Below, piece by piece: positions 24,547-34,500 of a stretch of DNA of 64,000 nucleotides; positions within the stretch are counted from its first letter, which is position 1, and each line of letters starts with the position of its first letter. Made by a program: the position numbers and the translations under genes. The DNA comes from Duganella sp. CF517 (GTDB lineage Bacteria; Pseudomonadota; Gammaproteobacteria; Burkholderiales; Burkholderiaceae_D). A model generated the notes under the pieces. That model had not been told where the DNA came from and did not search any database. It saw only the letters and a program-made list of their open reading frames with translations. The DNA lies in contig NZ_FODC01000011.1 in NCBI RefSeq assembly GCF_900110275.1, positions 1 through 64,000 on the forward strand, read 5' to 3'.

Positions 24547-24906
24547 TTACTGTGTCGTGTTGCCTTTGGCGCTTTTGGCGGCCATTTGCGCCTTGACGTT
24601 GGCCTTGCGGTCGCTCGGCGTCATGTAGGCGACGTCGTCATACGCTTCGTTGCGGTCCAGCCGGCCAGCATCGCGGGCGGCGATGGTTTCGGCTTTGACG
24701 TTGTCGCGGCTCACGGTGCTCGTCGGCACACTGGCGAACGATTGGGTGATGGTGCCTTCGTTCAGGTCGAGCTGGCCGGCGGCGCGCGCCGCGACGGTCT
24801 CGGCGATGACTTGTTCCCGGGTCAACTGGCCCGAGGGTGCCTGGGCGAAAGCGGCGCCGGCGGCAACCAGCAGCGAAACCGATGCGATGATGGATTTGAC
24901 GTTCAT
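24547..24906 (-). CDS. DUF4148 domain-containing secreted protein
   Basis: This small 119-residue protein has a Sec signal peptide (IIASVSLLVAAGAAFA). The mature region shows the DUF4148 pattern twice: LTREQVIAETVAARAAGQLD and VSRDNVKAETIAARDAGRLD, plus RKANVKAQMA. The family is common and often multi-copy in Burkholderiales, but its function is unknown. A ribosome binding site (AAGGAGCAATAAA) precedes the ATG and a strong terminator follows, so it is a single-gene unit. Confidence 0.88.
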   Translation of the reverse strand: MNVKSIIASVSLLVAAGAAFAQAPSGQLTREQVIAETVAARAAGQLDLNEGTITQSFASVPTSTVSRDNVKAETIAARDAGRLDRNEAYDDVAYMTPSDRKANVKAQMAAKSAKGNTTQ

Positions 24907-25063
24907 TTTATTGCTCCTTATCTGATTAGCGTAATGCTCCGGAGAGCGCTTATCGGCCGGTGCTGCGTTGTTTGTCGATAAGTCATCTTAGTATTAAAAA
25001 TTCAGATAAAAAAGTGCAATTTTCCGGTCAAACCCATCCGATTATCCGATCATCAGGCGGAAA

Positions 25064-26062
25064 TCAGCGCTTTTCGCTGTCGAGCGAGACGGCCGCATGG
25101 GCGTTGTAGCGGTCGCCGGCGGCGGCGTCGGCGGGCACCGCCCGTTCCAGCCGCGCCAGGTCCGCCGCCGACAGCCGCAGCGCGTTCGCGCCCAGCGCCT
25201 CCGTCAGGCGGGCGCGGGTGCGGGCGCCCACCAGCGGGACGATGTCCTCGCCCTGCGCCGCCACCCAGGCGATCGCCACCTGCGCCACCGACACGCCGAG
25301 TTCGTCGGCGATGGCGCGCACTTTCTCCACCAGCGCCAGGTTGTGGTCCAGGTTGCCGCCCTGGAAGCGCGGGCTGGCCTGGCCACGGAAGTCGGCCTCG
25401 CCGGCGCGCTGCTTGCTCCAATGCCCGCTGATCAGGCCGCGCGACAGCACGCCGTAGGCGGTGATGCCGATGCCCAGTTCGCGGCAGGTTGGCAGGATGC
25501 CGTCCTCGAGGCCGCGTGAAATCATCGAATATTCGATTTGCAGATCACTGATCGGATGCACCGCGTGGGCCCGGCGCAAGGTCTCGCTGCCGACCTCGGA
25601 CAGCCCGATGTGGCGCACGTGGCCGGCCTTGACCAGTTCGGCGATGGCGCCGACGGTGTCCTCGATCGGCACCGACGGGTCCAGCCGCGCCGGGCGGTAG
25701 ATGTCGATATGCCCGACACCGAGCCGCTTGAGGCTGTAGGCGGCGAAGTTCTTCACGGCCGCAGGACGGGCGTCGTAACCGACCCAGTTGCCGGCCGGAT
25801 CGCGCATCGCGCCGAACTTGACGCTGATGTTGACGCTGTCGCGGCCGCCCGCTTGCAGCGCTTCGTGCAGCAGCAACTCGTTGTGGCCCATGCCGTAGAA
25901 ATCGCCGGTGTCGAGCAGCGTGACGCCGGCGTCGAGCGCGGCGCGGATGGTGGCCAGGCTCTCGGCGCGGTCGGCCGGGCCGTACAGGTCGGACATGCCC
26001 ATCAGCCCCAGGCCCAGTTGCGAGACTTGCGGGCCGGTGCGGCCAAGTTTGCGTGTTTGCAT
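25064..26062 (-). CDS. Aldo/keto reductase
   Basis: This 332-residue NADPH-dependent reductase has the family fold pattern KLGRTGPQVSQLGLGLMGMS at the N-terminus, catalytic Asp/Tyr in LLDTGDFYGMGHNE, the Lys in SVKFG, and HIGLSEVGSETL. The C-terminal cofactor-binding region is DIVPLVGARTRARLTEAL. It belongs to the yeast/bacterial oxidoreductase type that uses aldehydes or ketones. It is divergent from a LysR gene at 26167 with an inverted repeat between them, suggesting regulated expression. The start has a TGAGGAG site. Confidence 0.92.
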   Translation of the reverse strand: MQTRKLGRTGPQVSQLGLGLMGMSDLYGPADRAESLATIRAALDAGVTLLDTGDFYGMGHNELLLHEALQAGGRDSVNISVKFGAMRDPAGNWVGYDARPAAVKNFAAYSLKRLGVGHIDIYRPARLDPSVPIEDTVGAIAELVKAGHVRHIGLSEVGSETLRRAHAVHPISDLQIEYSMISRGLEDGILPTCRELGIGITAYGVLSRGLISGHWSKQRAGEADFRGQASPRFQGGNLDHNLALVEKVRAIADELGVSVAQVAIAWVAAQGEDIVPLVGARTRARLTEALGANALRLSAADLARLERAVPADAAAGDRYNAHAAVSLDSEKR

Positions 26063-26113
26063 GATGTGCTCCTCAGGTGGATAAGCGGAACAACCATTAT
26101 GCTATTATCGATA

Positions 26114-26145
26114 GAAGTAATAAACAGCTATAAATCCATTACTTC
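26114..26145. promoter_or_regulatory. Candidate LysR operator (GAAGTAAT / ATTACTTC)
   Basis: Perfect eight-base arms (26114-26121 and 26138-26145) are separated by 16 A+T-rich bases in the gap between the divergent aldo/keto reductase and LysR genes. The layout suits binding of a LysR-type dimer. Binding is inferred. Confidence 0.45.
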
Positions 26146-26166
26146 ATTCGAATAGCGATAACAATC

Positions 26167-27075
26167 ATGGATCAGATCAAGGCGATGCAGATCTTCCGCG
26201 CGGTGGCGGACTGCAAGAGTTTCACCCAGGCCGCCGTGCGGCTCAACCTGCCCAAGCCGACGGTCACCAACGCCGTGCAAGCCATCGAACAGCAGCTCGG
26301 CGTGCGATTGCTACAGCGCACCACGCGCAAGGTCAGCCTCACGGCCGAGGGCGCGCAATATCTGGCGCGCTGCACCGCGCTGCTCAACGACCTCGAGGAC
26401 ATGAACGGGCTGTTCGCCGGCGACGGCCGCCTGCTCAGCGGCGCGGTGCGGGTCGAGCTGCCGGAGCGGCTGGCGCACCTGATCGTCATTCCGGCGCTGC
26501 CCGGTTTCCTCGAGCGCCATCCGAACATCCAGGTGCGGCTGGGCTCCGGCGACCGTTTCGCCGATCTGGTCGGCGAGGGCATCGATTGCGCCGTGCGCGG
26601 CGGCACCTTGCGCGACTCCACCCTGGTGGCGCGGCGCATCGGCAACCTGCAACAGGTCAACCTGGCCTCCCCGGCGTATCTGGAACGCCACGGCCGGCCG
26701 CGGACACTGGACGATTTACAACACCACTACGCGGTCAATTTTTTTTCCAGCCAGACCGGGCGGGACATGGACTGGGAATATGTCGACGCCGACGGCGCCG
26801 AACGCACGCTGGCGATGCGCAGCCAGGTCTCCGTCAGCGGTACCGAGGCGTACATCGCGGCCTGCGTCGCCGGGCTGGGCCTGATCCAGGTGCCCAGCCA
26901 GACCATCCTGCCGCTGCTCGCATCGGGTGCGCTGGAGGAGGTTTTGCCCGCGTGGCGGCCGGCGGCGATGCCCCTCAATATCGTGTATTCGCACAACCGC
27001 CACCTGTCGCCGAGGGTGCGGCTGTTTGTGGATTGGTTAATTAGTGTCATTGAGCAACAAAATGTGTCAGAATGA
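26167..27075 (+). CDS. LysR-family transcriptional regulator
   Basis: This 302-residue protein has an N-terminal helix-turn-helix (SFTQAAVRLNLPKPTVTNAV followed by QLGVRLLQRTTRKV) and a substrate-binding domain of the CrgA-like group (CAVRGGTLRDSTLVARRIG, SGTEAYIAACVAGLGLIQVP). It is the likely regulator of the divergent aldo/keto reductase. The M28 peptidase gene starts 30 bases after the stop on the same strand but has its own signal peptide and probably an unrelated role. Confidence 0.92.
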   Translation: MDQIKAMQIFRAVADCKSFTQAAVRLNLPKPTVTNAVQAIEQQLGVRLLQRTTRKVSLTAEGAQYLARCTALLNDLEDMNGLFAGDGRLLSGAVRVELPERLAHLIVIPALPGFLERHPNIQVRLGSGDRFADLVGEGIDCAVRGGTLRDSTLVARRIGNLQQVNLASPAYLERHGRPRTLDDLQHHYAVNFFSSQTGRDMDWEYVDADGAERTLAMRSQVSVSGTEAYIAACVAGLGLIQVPSQTILPLLASGALEEVLPAWRPAAMPLNIVYSHNRHLSPRVRLFVDWLISVIEQQNVSE

Positions 27076-27105
27076 GGCCATCCTCCCTTAACAAAAGTTA
27101 TTTTC

Positions 27106-28848
27106 ATGAAACTGCTCCTGTCGACGGCGCTGCTGGCCAGTTATTCATGCGCCAGCCTCGCGGCAACGCCCCCGGCGCCCGGCACGCCCACCGCCCGGGC
27201 GGCGGCCGCGTCGGCAGCGGCGGCGGCGGCTTCCACGGCCCGCATGCTGCACGGCGCGCGGCAGCAGATCGACGCCGGTAGCTGGCTCGAGCACGTCACC
27301 ACGCTCGCGTCGGACGACTTCGAGGGACGCGCGCCGGGCACGCGCGGCGAACAGCTCACCATCGACTACCTGCAGCAGCAGTTCAGGAAACTGGGCCTGG
27401 AGCCGGGCAATCCGGACGGCACGTATCTGCAACAGGTGCCGACGGTCGGCATCTCCAGCCACCCGACGATGAGCTACGCCGCCAGGGACGGAGCGGTCAC
27501 GCAGCTCATCTTCGGCGACGACTACGTCGCCTGGTCGGCGCGCGCCGAGCGGCAGATCGACGTCACCGACTCCGAGCTGGTCTTCGTCGGCTACGGCGTG
27601 CAGGCGCCGGAATATCGCTGGGACGACTACAAGGGCGCCGACCTGAAAGGCAAGACCCTGGTCATGCTGATCAACGACCCGCCGTTGCCGGACCCCAAGC
27701 AGCCCAAGCGGCTCGACCCGGCCGTGTTCGGCGGCGCCGCGATGACCTACTATGGCCGCTGGGCCTACAAATATGAAATGGCGGCCAGGATGGGCGCGGC
27801 CGGCGCGTTGATCGTGCACGAGGCCAAGCCGGCCGCCTACCCGTACGAGGTCGTGCGCAACAGCTGGAGCCGCGAGAACTTCGCCATTTTCGACAAGGCG
27901 CCGGACCCGGACTTTCCGGCCGTGCCCGGATGGTTGCAGTTCGACCGCGCGCGCGACGTCTTTAAGGCCGGCGGCTTCGACTTCGAGACGCTGAAAAAGC
28001 AGGCGCTATCGCGCGACTTCAAGCCGGTGCCGCTCGGCGTCAAACTCAAGGTGAGCGAACTGAACGCCTGGCGCGAAGTCGCCTCGCACAACGTCGTGGC
28101 CAGGATCGCCGGCTCCGACCCGCTGCTCAAGCACGAAGTGATCGTCTACAGCGCGCACTGGGACCACTTCGGCATCGACGAAACCCTGCCGGGCCCGCGC
28201 ACGCAGCAAATCTTCCACGGCGCGCTCGACAACGCCGCCGGCGTCGCCACGCTGCTCGAGATCGCCAAGGCCTACAAGGCATTGCCGGTCGCGCCCAAGC
28301 GCACCATCGTCTTCCTGGCGACCACGGGCGAGGAGCGCGGCCAGCTGGGCGCCAAATACTACACGCGCAACCCGCTGTATCCGATCGACAAAACGCTGGT
28401 CAACATCAACTTGCAGGGCATGAACGTCTGGGGCCGCACGCGCACGGTGGAATTGCGCGGCATGGGCCAATCGACGGCGGACGACGTGGTGGTCAGCGTC
28501 GCGCGCGGCCAGGGCCGGGCGGTGCGTCCGGACAGCAACGGCGAGTACGGCAATTTCTATCGCGGCGACCAGATCGAATTCGCCAAGGCCGGCGTGCCGG
28601 TGGTGTACCTCAGCGACAGTCTCGACTTCATCGGCAAGCCGGCCGGCTACGGCCGCGAAAAGCTCATGCGCTACAGCGCGCAGCAATACCACACGGTCAA
28701 CGACGTCGTCGATCCCAAGTGGGACACGCGCGGCGCGGTGGAGGACATCGCCCTGCTGTTCCAGACCGGCTACCACATCGCGCAAAACAAAGACGTGCCG
28801 CAATGGAAGCCGAACGCCGAGTTCCGCCGCAAGCCAGCCCCGCGTTAA
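27106..28848 (+). CDS. Secreted M28-family zinc metallopeptidase
   Basis: This 580-residue protein has a signal peptide (KLLLSTALLASYSCASLA) and an Ala-rich linker. A protease-associated domain lies around residues 140-290 (VFVGYGVQAPEYRWDDY, GAAGALIVHEAKPAAYPYE). The peptidase domain shows the co-catalytic zinc ligands: SAHWDHFG, GALDNAAGVATLLE, the Glu pair in TTGEERGQLGAKYY, an Asp region near FYRGDQIEFAKAGVPVVYL, and the last His in QYHTVNDVVD. The family comprises aminopeptidases or carboxypeptidases acting in the periplasm or outside the cell. It stands alone and is followed by three palindromic repeats. Confidence 0.93.
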   Translation: MKLLLSTALLASYSCASLAATPPAPGTPTARAAAASAAAAAASTARMLHGARQQIDAGSWLEHVTTLASDDFEGRAPGTRGEQLTIDYLQQQFRKLGLEPGNPDGTYLQQVPTVGISSHPTMSYAARDGAVTQLIFGDDYVAWSARAERQIDVTDSELVFVGYGVQAPEYRWDDYKGADLKGKTLVMLINDPPLPDPKQPKRLDPAVFGGAAMTYYGRWAYKYEMAARMGAAGALIVHEAKPAAYPYEVVRNSWSRENFAIFDKAPDPDFPAVPGWLQFDRARDVFKAGGFDFETLKKQALSRDFKPVPLGVKLKVSELNAWREVASHNVVARIAGSDPLLKHEVIVYSAHWDHFGIDETLPGPRTQQIFHGALDNAAGVATLLEIAKAYKALPVAPKRTIVFLATTGEERGQLGAKYYTRNPLYPIDKTLVNINLQGMNVWGRTRTVELRGMGQSTADDVVVSVARGQGRAVRPDSNGEYGNFYRGDQIEFAKAGVPVVYLSDSLDFIGKPAGYGREKLMRYSAQQYHTVNDVVDPKWDTRGAVEDIALLFQTGYHIAQNKDVPQWKPNAEFRRKPAPR

Positions 28849-28853
28849 CCCCC

Positions 28854-28947
28854 GGGGTCAGTGCCGACATTCGGACAAACCGGAAGATATGCGGAACTTC
28901 TTGGCACACTGGAAGTTCCGCAATGTCCGAATGTCGGACCTGACCCC
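28854..28947. repeat. Palindromic element, family A, copy 1
   Basis: This 94-base element starts GGGGTCAG and ends CTGACCCC. The outer arms of about 24 bases pair with two mismatches, and an inner perfect 11-base arm pair TGCGGAACTTC / GAAGTTCCGCA lies in the centre. It begins six bases after the peptidase stop. Confidence 0.85.
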
Positions 28948-28972
28948 GAAGGTTGAGGTTGCGTTAAAACCC

Positions 28973-29066
28973 GGGGTCAGTGCCGACATTCGGACAAACC
29001 GGAAAATATGCGGAACTTCTTGGCATACTGGAAGTTCCGCAATGTCCGAATGTCGGACCTGACCCC
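28973..29066. repeat. Palindromic element, family A, copy 2
   Basis: This copy is nearly identical to copy 1 (period 119 bases), differing in A for G in the ACCGGAAAATATG segment and TGGCATACTG for TGGCACACTG. A second TGACCCC (29072-29078) follows, a small slippage duplication. Confidence 0.85.
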
Positions 29067-29103
29067 GAAGGTGACCCCGAAGGTTGAGGCTGCGTTAAAA
29101 CCC

Positions 29104-29197
29104 GGGGTCAGTGCCGACATTCGGACAAACCGGAAAATATGCGGAACTTTTTGGCACACTGGAAGTTCCGCAATGTCCGAATGTCGGACCTGACCCC
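29104..29197. repeat. Palindromic element, family A, copy 3
   Basis: This is the third tandem copy (131 bases after copy 2), with GGAACTTTTTGGC in place of GGAACTTCTTGGC, so its inner stem has lost one pair. The linker between copies (GAAGGTTGAGGTTGCG) is also conserved. Confidence 0.85.
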
Positions 29198-29244
29198 GAA
29201 GGTTGAGGTTGCGGGCTACGCGGTAGCCGAGATCGCGCCTGCCT

Positions 29245-30552
29245 TTACGCAAGCCATTTCTCGTCACGCAGCTTTTGTAACTGAGCCAGGTTGCGTTGCT
29301 CGAAGGCGTCGGCGCCGGCCGCGGCGATATCGGCCCGCAGGCCGCGCTCGGCCTGATCGATGCGCGCGGCGTCGTGCGGCGACAACTCCAGCAGACTATT
29401 CAGATACGTCACGCCCCACTGCAAGCGCGTCGCCGGACCGGCCGCCGCGTTCCATGCCTTGTCGTACCAGTCGGCCGCCGCCGCCATGTCGCCGCGCCGC
29501 TTGGCGGCTGTCGCCAGGCTGAGCATGAAGTAGTAGGGCGAATGGGAGCGCGGCAACTCCGCCAGCAACACCTGCTCCGCTTGCGCCGACAAACCCGCAT
29601 CGTTCAACGCGCTGACCGCCGTGTTGACCAGGGTGTGCCGCTCATACGGATCGGTCGATTCCGCCAGCGCCGCTTCCACCCGGTCGCGCACCTGCTGCTG
29701 CAAACCCTGCGTCGATGTGAGCAAACGCGTCAGCCGCATTTGCAGCCGCACCGCCGCCAGCCGGTCCGGCGCGCCGAGCCAGAAATCGTCGGCCCATCGC
29801 GCGGCCATGCCGCTGAGAACAGCGGCCAACTCCTCGCGCCGGCCGGCGAACTTGATCAGGTTGACGCCGCTGTTGCAGAGGATATCCATGTTGGCGCGGG
29901 CAAGGCGTGCATCCGAAAAAATCGCCATCAGCACGTCGGCGTTGGCCGCCGCGTCGACACCCTTGCCGGCGGCGGCCAGTTGCGCATGCAGGCCAAGGCG
30001 CGCGGCCGCGTCGGCATCGTCGCAGACGCGCACCAGCGCCAGCAAGGTCGCGGCCAGTTCGCGCCCGGCCAGCAAACGCCCCTCGTCGGTATCCCACGAA
30101 TAACGGCTCAGCAACGACCATTCATTGGCGCCGATCTGGCGCGCGCCGGACAAGGCCGCCGCAAGCGCGTCGGCGGCGCTGGAACCAGACGCATGCACGG
30201 CCAGCGCCGTATCGAACGCGTCAACGAACAATTCGCCGTCGAGCTCGCACGGCAGGCGCGTGATCTCGCCGCCGCCGGGCGCGAACAGCACCAGGGTCGG
30301 ATAGCTGCGCAGCCCGTATCGCGCGGCCAGCGCCTGCGCGCCGGGCGTGTCGCCGTCGAGATGGCAGCACAACACCGACGCCGAGCGCCGCACGAATTCA
30401 TCGCGCGCGAAGATGTCCGATTTGACGCGGTTGCAGGGCGGGCACCACACCGCGCCCCAGTACAGGAAGAGCGGACGTTGTTGCGCGCGCGCCAGCGCGA
30501 AGGCCGCGTCCAGTTCGCCGGCGTGCCGGACTTCATTCCATGCGATGCTCAT
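29245..30552 (-). CDS. Thioredoxin-fold protein with helical repeat C-terminus
   Basis: The protein has about 435 residues from the ATG at 30552, overlapping the nudC stop (ATGA). The first ~120 residues are a thioredoxin domain with the redox motif FLYWGAVWCPPCNRVKSD and a cis-Pro region LRSYPTLVLFAPGGGE. The remainder is Ala/Leu-rich and helical, with TPR-like pieces (AEQVLLAELPRSHSPYYFML, AAAADWYDKAWNAA). There is no signal peptide, so it should be cytoplasmic, perhaps a thiol reductase or a stress chaperone. Coupling to nudC suggests an oxidative or nucleotide-stress context, which is inferred. Confidence 0.82.
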   Translation of the reverse strand: MSIAWNEVRHAGELDAAFALARAQQRPLFLYWGAVWCPPCNRVKSDIFARDEFVRRSASVLCCHLDGDTPGAQALAARYGLRSYPTLVLFAPGGGEITRLPCELDGELFVDAFDTALAVHASGSSAADALAAALSGARQIGANEWSLLSRYSWDTDEGRLLAGRELAATLLALVRVCDDADAAARLGLHAQLAAAGKGVDAAANADVLMAIFSDARLARANMDILCNSGVNLIKFAGRREELAAVLSGMAARWADDFWLGAPDRLAAVRLQMRLTRLLTSTQGLQQQVRDRVEAALAESTDPYERHTLVNTAVSALNDAGLSAQAEQVLLAELPRSHSPYYFMLSLATAAKRRGDMAAAADWYDKAWNAAAGPATRLQWGVTYLNSLLELSPHDAARIDQAERGLRADIAAAGADAFEQRNLAQLQKLRDEKWLA

Positions 30553-31367
30553 GCTTTTGGACGGTGGGCATTCAATAATTTGGCCGCGATCGACACGGTC
30601 ACCGGCGAATCGGGCCACACGTCGTCCGGCCCGAACCAGCGCGCGTCGGAAATCTCCGTCTGGTCGACGCGGATTTCGCCGTCCAGATAGTCGGCGGTGT
30701 AAGCGATCATCAGCGAATGCGGGAACGGCCACGACTGGCTGCCGAAGTACCGCAGGTTGTGCACGCGCAGCCCGACCTCCTCGAACACCTCGCGATGGAT
30801 GGCCTCCTCGATCGATTCGCCCGCCTCCAGGAACCCGGCCAGCGCCGTGTAACGCTTGGCCGGCGAGTTGGTGTGCATCGCCAGCAGCACCGAGTCGCCT
30901 TTGCGGATGAGCACCATCATCGCCGGCGAGATGCGCGGATACGCAGTCATGCCGCAGCCCTGGCATTTGTAGCAGCGCTCGCCAGTGAGCCGCTGCATCG
31001 GCGTGCCGCAGGCGCCGCAAAAGCGATGCGTGCGCGCCCATTCGGCCAACTGGAACGCCCTGCCCGCCAGTCCCAAAAAGCCATCGTCGACCGCGCCGAA
31101 CAGCGAGCGCAGCCCGTGGTAGCCATGCTCCGCGTCCACCGGCAGCGGCTGGTCCAGCCACGCCAATTGATAGTAACGCCCCTCCCATGTCCCTAGCGAA
31201 TGCACGCGTTCGGCCGGCAGATCGAGCGCCGCGACCTGCCCGGGGTCCGGCAAACCCAACGTGGCGTTGTGCAATAGCAACTCCCCTCGGTGGAACACGA
31301 AAGTGAGCGCACGGTCGTGCTGTTCGGGATTAATCAGCGGAATAAAAGTGGCGGGCGTGAGCAGCAT
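30549..31367 (-). CDS. nudC: NADH pyrophosphatase / NAD-cap hydrolase NudC
   Basis: This 272-residue enzyme hydrolyses NADH and removes NAD caps from RNA in the NudC family. A four-cysteine zinc ribbon is visible (FCGACGTPMQRL and RCYKCQGCGM), followed by YPRISPAMMVLI. The Nudix box begins GFLEAGESIEEA and continues with REVFEEVGL. The NudC signature SQWPFPHSLM follows as SQSWPFPHSLMIAYTADY. The start at 31367 leaves about 200 bases to the divergent giant gene. Confidence 0.94.
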   Translation of the reverse strand: MLLTPATFIPLINPEQHDRALTFVFHRGELLLHNATLGLPDPGQVAALDLPAERVHSLGTWEGRYYQLAWLDQPLPVDAEHGYHGLRSLFGAVDDGFLGLAGRAFQLAEWARTHRFCGACGTPMQRLTGERCYKCQGCGMTAYPRISPAMMVLIRKGDSVLLAMHTNSPAKRYTALAGFLEAGESIEEAIHREVFEEVGLRVHNLRYFGSQSWPFPHSLMIAYTADYLDGEIRVDQTEISDARWFGPDDVWPDSPVTVSIAAKLLNAHRPKA

Positions 31368-31573
31368 AGAGGGAACAAGAAAGGTTACGCGCGAACCCTT
31401 ATCTTACAGTGTTTCTTATTTGCTTCTTTTGCCTGCCCCATCGTCTTGACAAGGTGGCGATGGAAACAACGCCAAGCGATTGTTTTTAGACCAAGATTTA
31501 CGATGCATTTGCCCGTCTTTTCCCTCAATCAGGGTAATTGCCGGTAAGATATATTTCCGTCAGGAGATAAATT

Positions 31574-34500
31574 ATGCCATCGATAGTACCTGGATTCACC
31601 ACCGACCAAATCGTCAGCCTGCAGCCGAGCCAGATGGCGCTGCTGACGACGGCCGAAATTGCCCTGCTTACGACAACCCACATGACAGTGCTGTCGACTT
31701 CGCAATTGGCCGCGATCGGCACCGCCCAGTTACGCGCGCTATCGACGCAGAATCTGCGCGTGCTCAGCACCGATCAGATCGGCAACGGCTTCACCACCAA
31801 ACAAATCCAGGCGCTGACGACCGGACAAATGATCAGCCTGACGGACGATCAACTGGTGCACGGCTTGACCACGGACCAGTTCGCCGCTTTGGCGACGGTG
31901 CAGGTCGCCGCGCTGACGACCGCGCAAATCGCGCTGGTCGAGGCCGACGACATCGCCGCGCTGCAAACACGCCAGGTGGTCGCGCTGAACACGGCGCAAC
32001 TGCGCGCGCTCGGTACCGCCCAGATCGCCGCGTTGACGTCCAGCCAGACCGCCGCCCTGCAAACCCGCCAGTTGGCCGCGCTCAGCAACAGCCAGCTGGC
32101 CAGCATCGACACCGACGACATCAGCGCCCTGACCACGCTGCAGCTGGTCTCGCTCGGCACCGCCGCGCTCGGCGCGCTGACCACCGGCCAGATGGCCGCG
32201 CTGCGCACCGCGCAAAGCAGCAGCCTGTCGACCGTGCAGATCGGCGCCCTGGCCAGCGAACAGCTGGCCGCGCTCGGCACCGCCGGCTTCGCCACGCTGA
32301 AAACCGCGCAGATCGCCGCGCTGACCACCAAACAGTTCGCCGCGCTCAGCACCGACCAGATCGTCGCGCTGACCACCGCGCAAACGGCCGCGCTGACCAC
32401 CCTGCAACTGGCCCAGATGAGCAGCGACCAGCTGGCCGCGATGGAAACCCAGGACTTCGCCGCGCTCAAGAGCCAGCAATTGAACGCGCTCGGCACCGCC
32501 ACCACCAGCGTCCTCAGCACCGATCAGATCGCCGCGCTGACGACCGCCCAGGTGGCAGCGATGGGCAGCGCCCAGTTGCGCGGCCTGAGCAGCGACCAGA
32601 TCGCCGCGCTGGGCACCCATCAAGTGGCCGCGCTGACCACCGCGCAAATCATCGTGCTGGGCTCGGCGCAGGTCGCCGCGCTCGAGACGCGCGACATCGC
32701 CGCCATGAAAACGGCGCAGGTCGCCGCCCTCACGACGGCGCAGCTCAACGCGCTGGGCGCCGACCAGATGGCCGCGCTGACCACCGCGCAGGCGGCCGGC
32801 CTGGGCACCGCGCAACTGGCGTCGCTGGGCACCGCGCTGCTCGCCGCGCTGGAAACCCGGGACCTGGCCGCGCTGCGCACCCACCAGATCGCCGCGATCT
32901 CGACCCAGGGCATCGCCGCGCTGGGCACCAGCCAGGTCGCCGCGCTGACGACCGCGCAGATCGCCGCGCTGAAGACGGCGCAACTGGCCGCGCTGGGCAC
33001 CGACCAGATCGCCGTGCTGAACACCGCCCAGGCCAACGGCCTGAGCACGCAAAACATGGCGCTGTTGTCGACCTTGCAGTTGGGCGCGCTGAGCACGGCC
33101 AACCTGGCCTCGCTCAAGACCCAGCAGCTCGCCGCGATGGGCACCGGCCTGATCGCCGCGCTGGGCACCGACCAGATCGTCGCGCTGAAAACCGCACAAG
33201 CCAACGCCCTGAGCTCGCTTCAACTGTCGGCCTTGTCGAGCGACCAGTTGAACGCCATGGAAACGCAGGACCTGGCCGCGCTGCGCACCCAGCAGCTGGC
33301 CGGCGTCGGCACGGCGAATATCGCCGCGCTCGGCACCGCCCAGGTCGCGGCGCTGACGACCGCCCAAGTCGCCGCGCTGTCGACGCAGCAGACCGCCGCC
33401 CTCGGCACCGACCAGATCGTCGCGCTGACCACCGGCCAGGCCGGCGCGCTGACCAGCCGCCAGATCGGCGCGCTCAGCAGCGATCAGGTCGCCGCCATCG
33501 AAACGCGCGACCTGGCCGTCATGAAAACCAGCCAGATCGCCGCCCTGGGGACCGGACAGTTCGCTGCGCTCACCACGCAACAGGTCGCGGGCCTGACGTC
33601 GCAGCAGGCGGCCTCGCTGCTGACCCAGCAAATCGCCACCCTCAACAGCGACCAGATCGCCGCGATGGAAACGCAGGACCTGGTCGCGCTCAAGTCGCAG
33701 CAAGCGGCCGCGCTGTCGAGCGGCGCCGTCGCCGCGCTGACGACGACCCAGTTCGCCGCGCTCGCCAGCACCCAGCTGAGTAATCTCACCAACAGCCAGC
33801 TCGCCGCGCTGACGACCGACCAGATCGTCGCGCTGACGACCGCCCAGACCGCCGCGCTGAGCACCCGCGCCATCGCCGCCCTGTCGACCGACCAGCTCAA
33901 CGCGCTGCAAACGGTCGACTTCGCCGCGCTGAAGACGGCGCAGATCGCCGCGCTGACGCCGACCCAGGTGGCCGCGCTCAACACCGACCTGATCGTCGCG
34001 CTGACGACCCAGCAGGCCGCCGCCCTGAGCGGCCCCCAGCTGCAGGCGCTCACCACCGGCCAGCTCGCCGCGATGGAAACGCGCGACTTCGCCGCGCTCA
34101 AAACCAGCCAGTTGCTCAGCCTGGGCACCAAAGCCATCGCCACCTTGACGGTCGGCCAGGTCGCCGGGCTGCAAACCGCGCAGATCGCGCAACTGAGCTC
34201 GGACCAGATCCAGGTGTTGAACTCGGACCAGCTGGCCGCGCTGACCACGGCGCAAGTCAACGCCTTCAGTACCGCCCAGATCGGCTACCTGCTGACCGCG
34301 CAAATCGCCGTGCTGACCACCGCCGACTGGGCCGCGCTCAAGTCGTCGCAGCTGAACGCGCTGAGCGCCAACCAGTTCGCCGCCGTCACCACCGACCAGA
34401 TCGTCGCATTGACCACCGCGCAAGCCGGCGCGCTGTCCACCCAACAACTGGCGCTGCTGTCGACCGACCAGCTGGTGGCGATGGAAACCCAGGACCTGGT

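Noticed and set aside
28854..29197. Possible CRISPR array
   Set aside because: There are only three units, each 94 bases and internally palindromic, and the intervening pieces are themselves nearly identical rather than unique spacers; no cas genes are present.
28719..29522. Short frames inside the family A repeats that encode peptides such as MRNFLAHWKFRNVRMSDLTP
   Set aside because: They are readings through palindromic elements, repeated once per copy, with no coding signals of their own.
31446..31474. Sigma-70 promoter for the giant gene starting from TTGACA at 31446
   Set aside because: No acceptable -10 lies at 16-18 bases; the hexamer there is ACGCCA.
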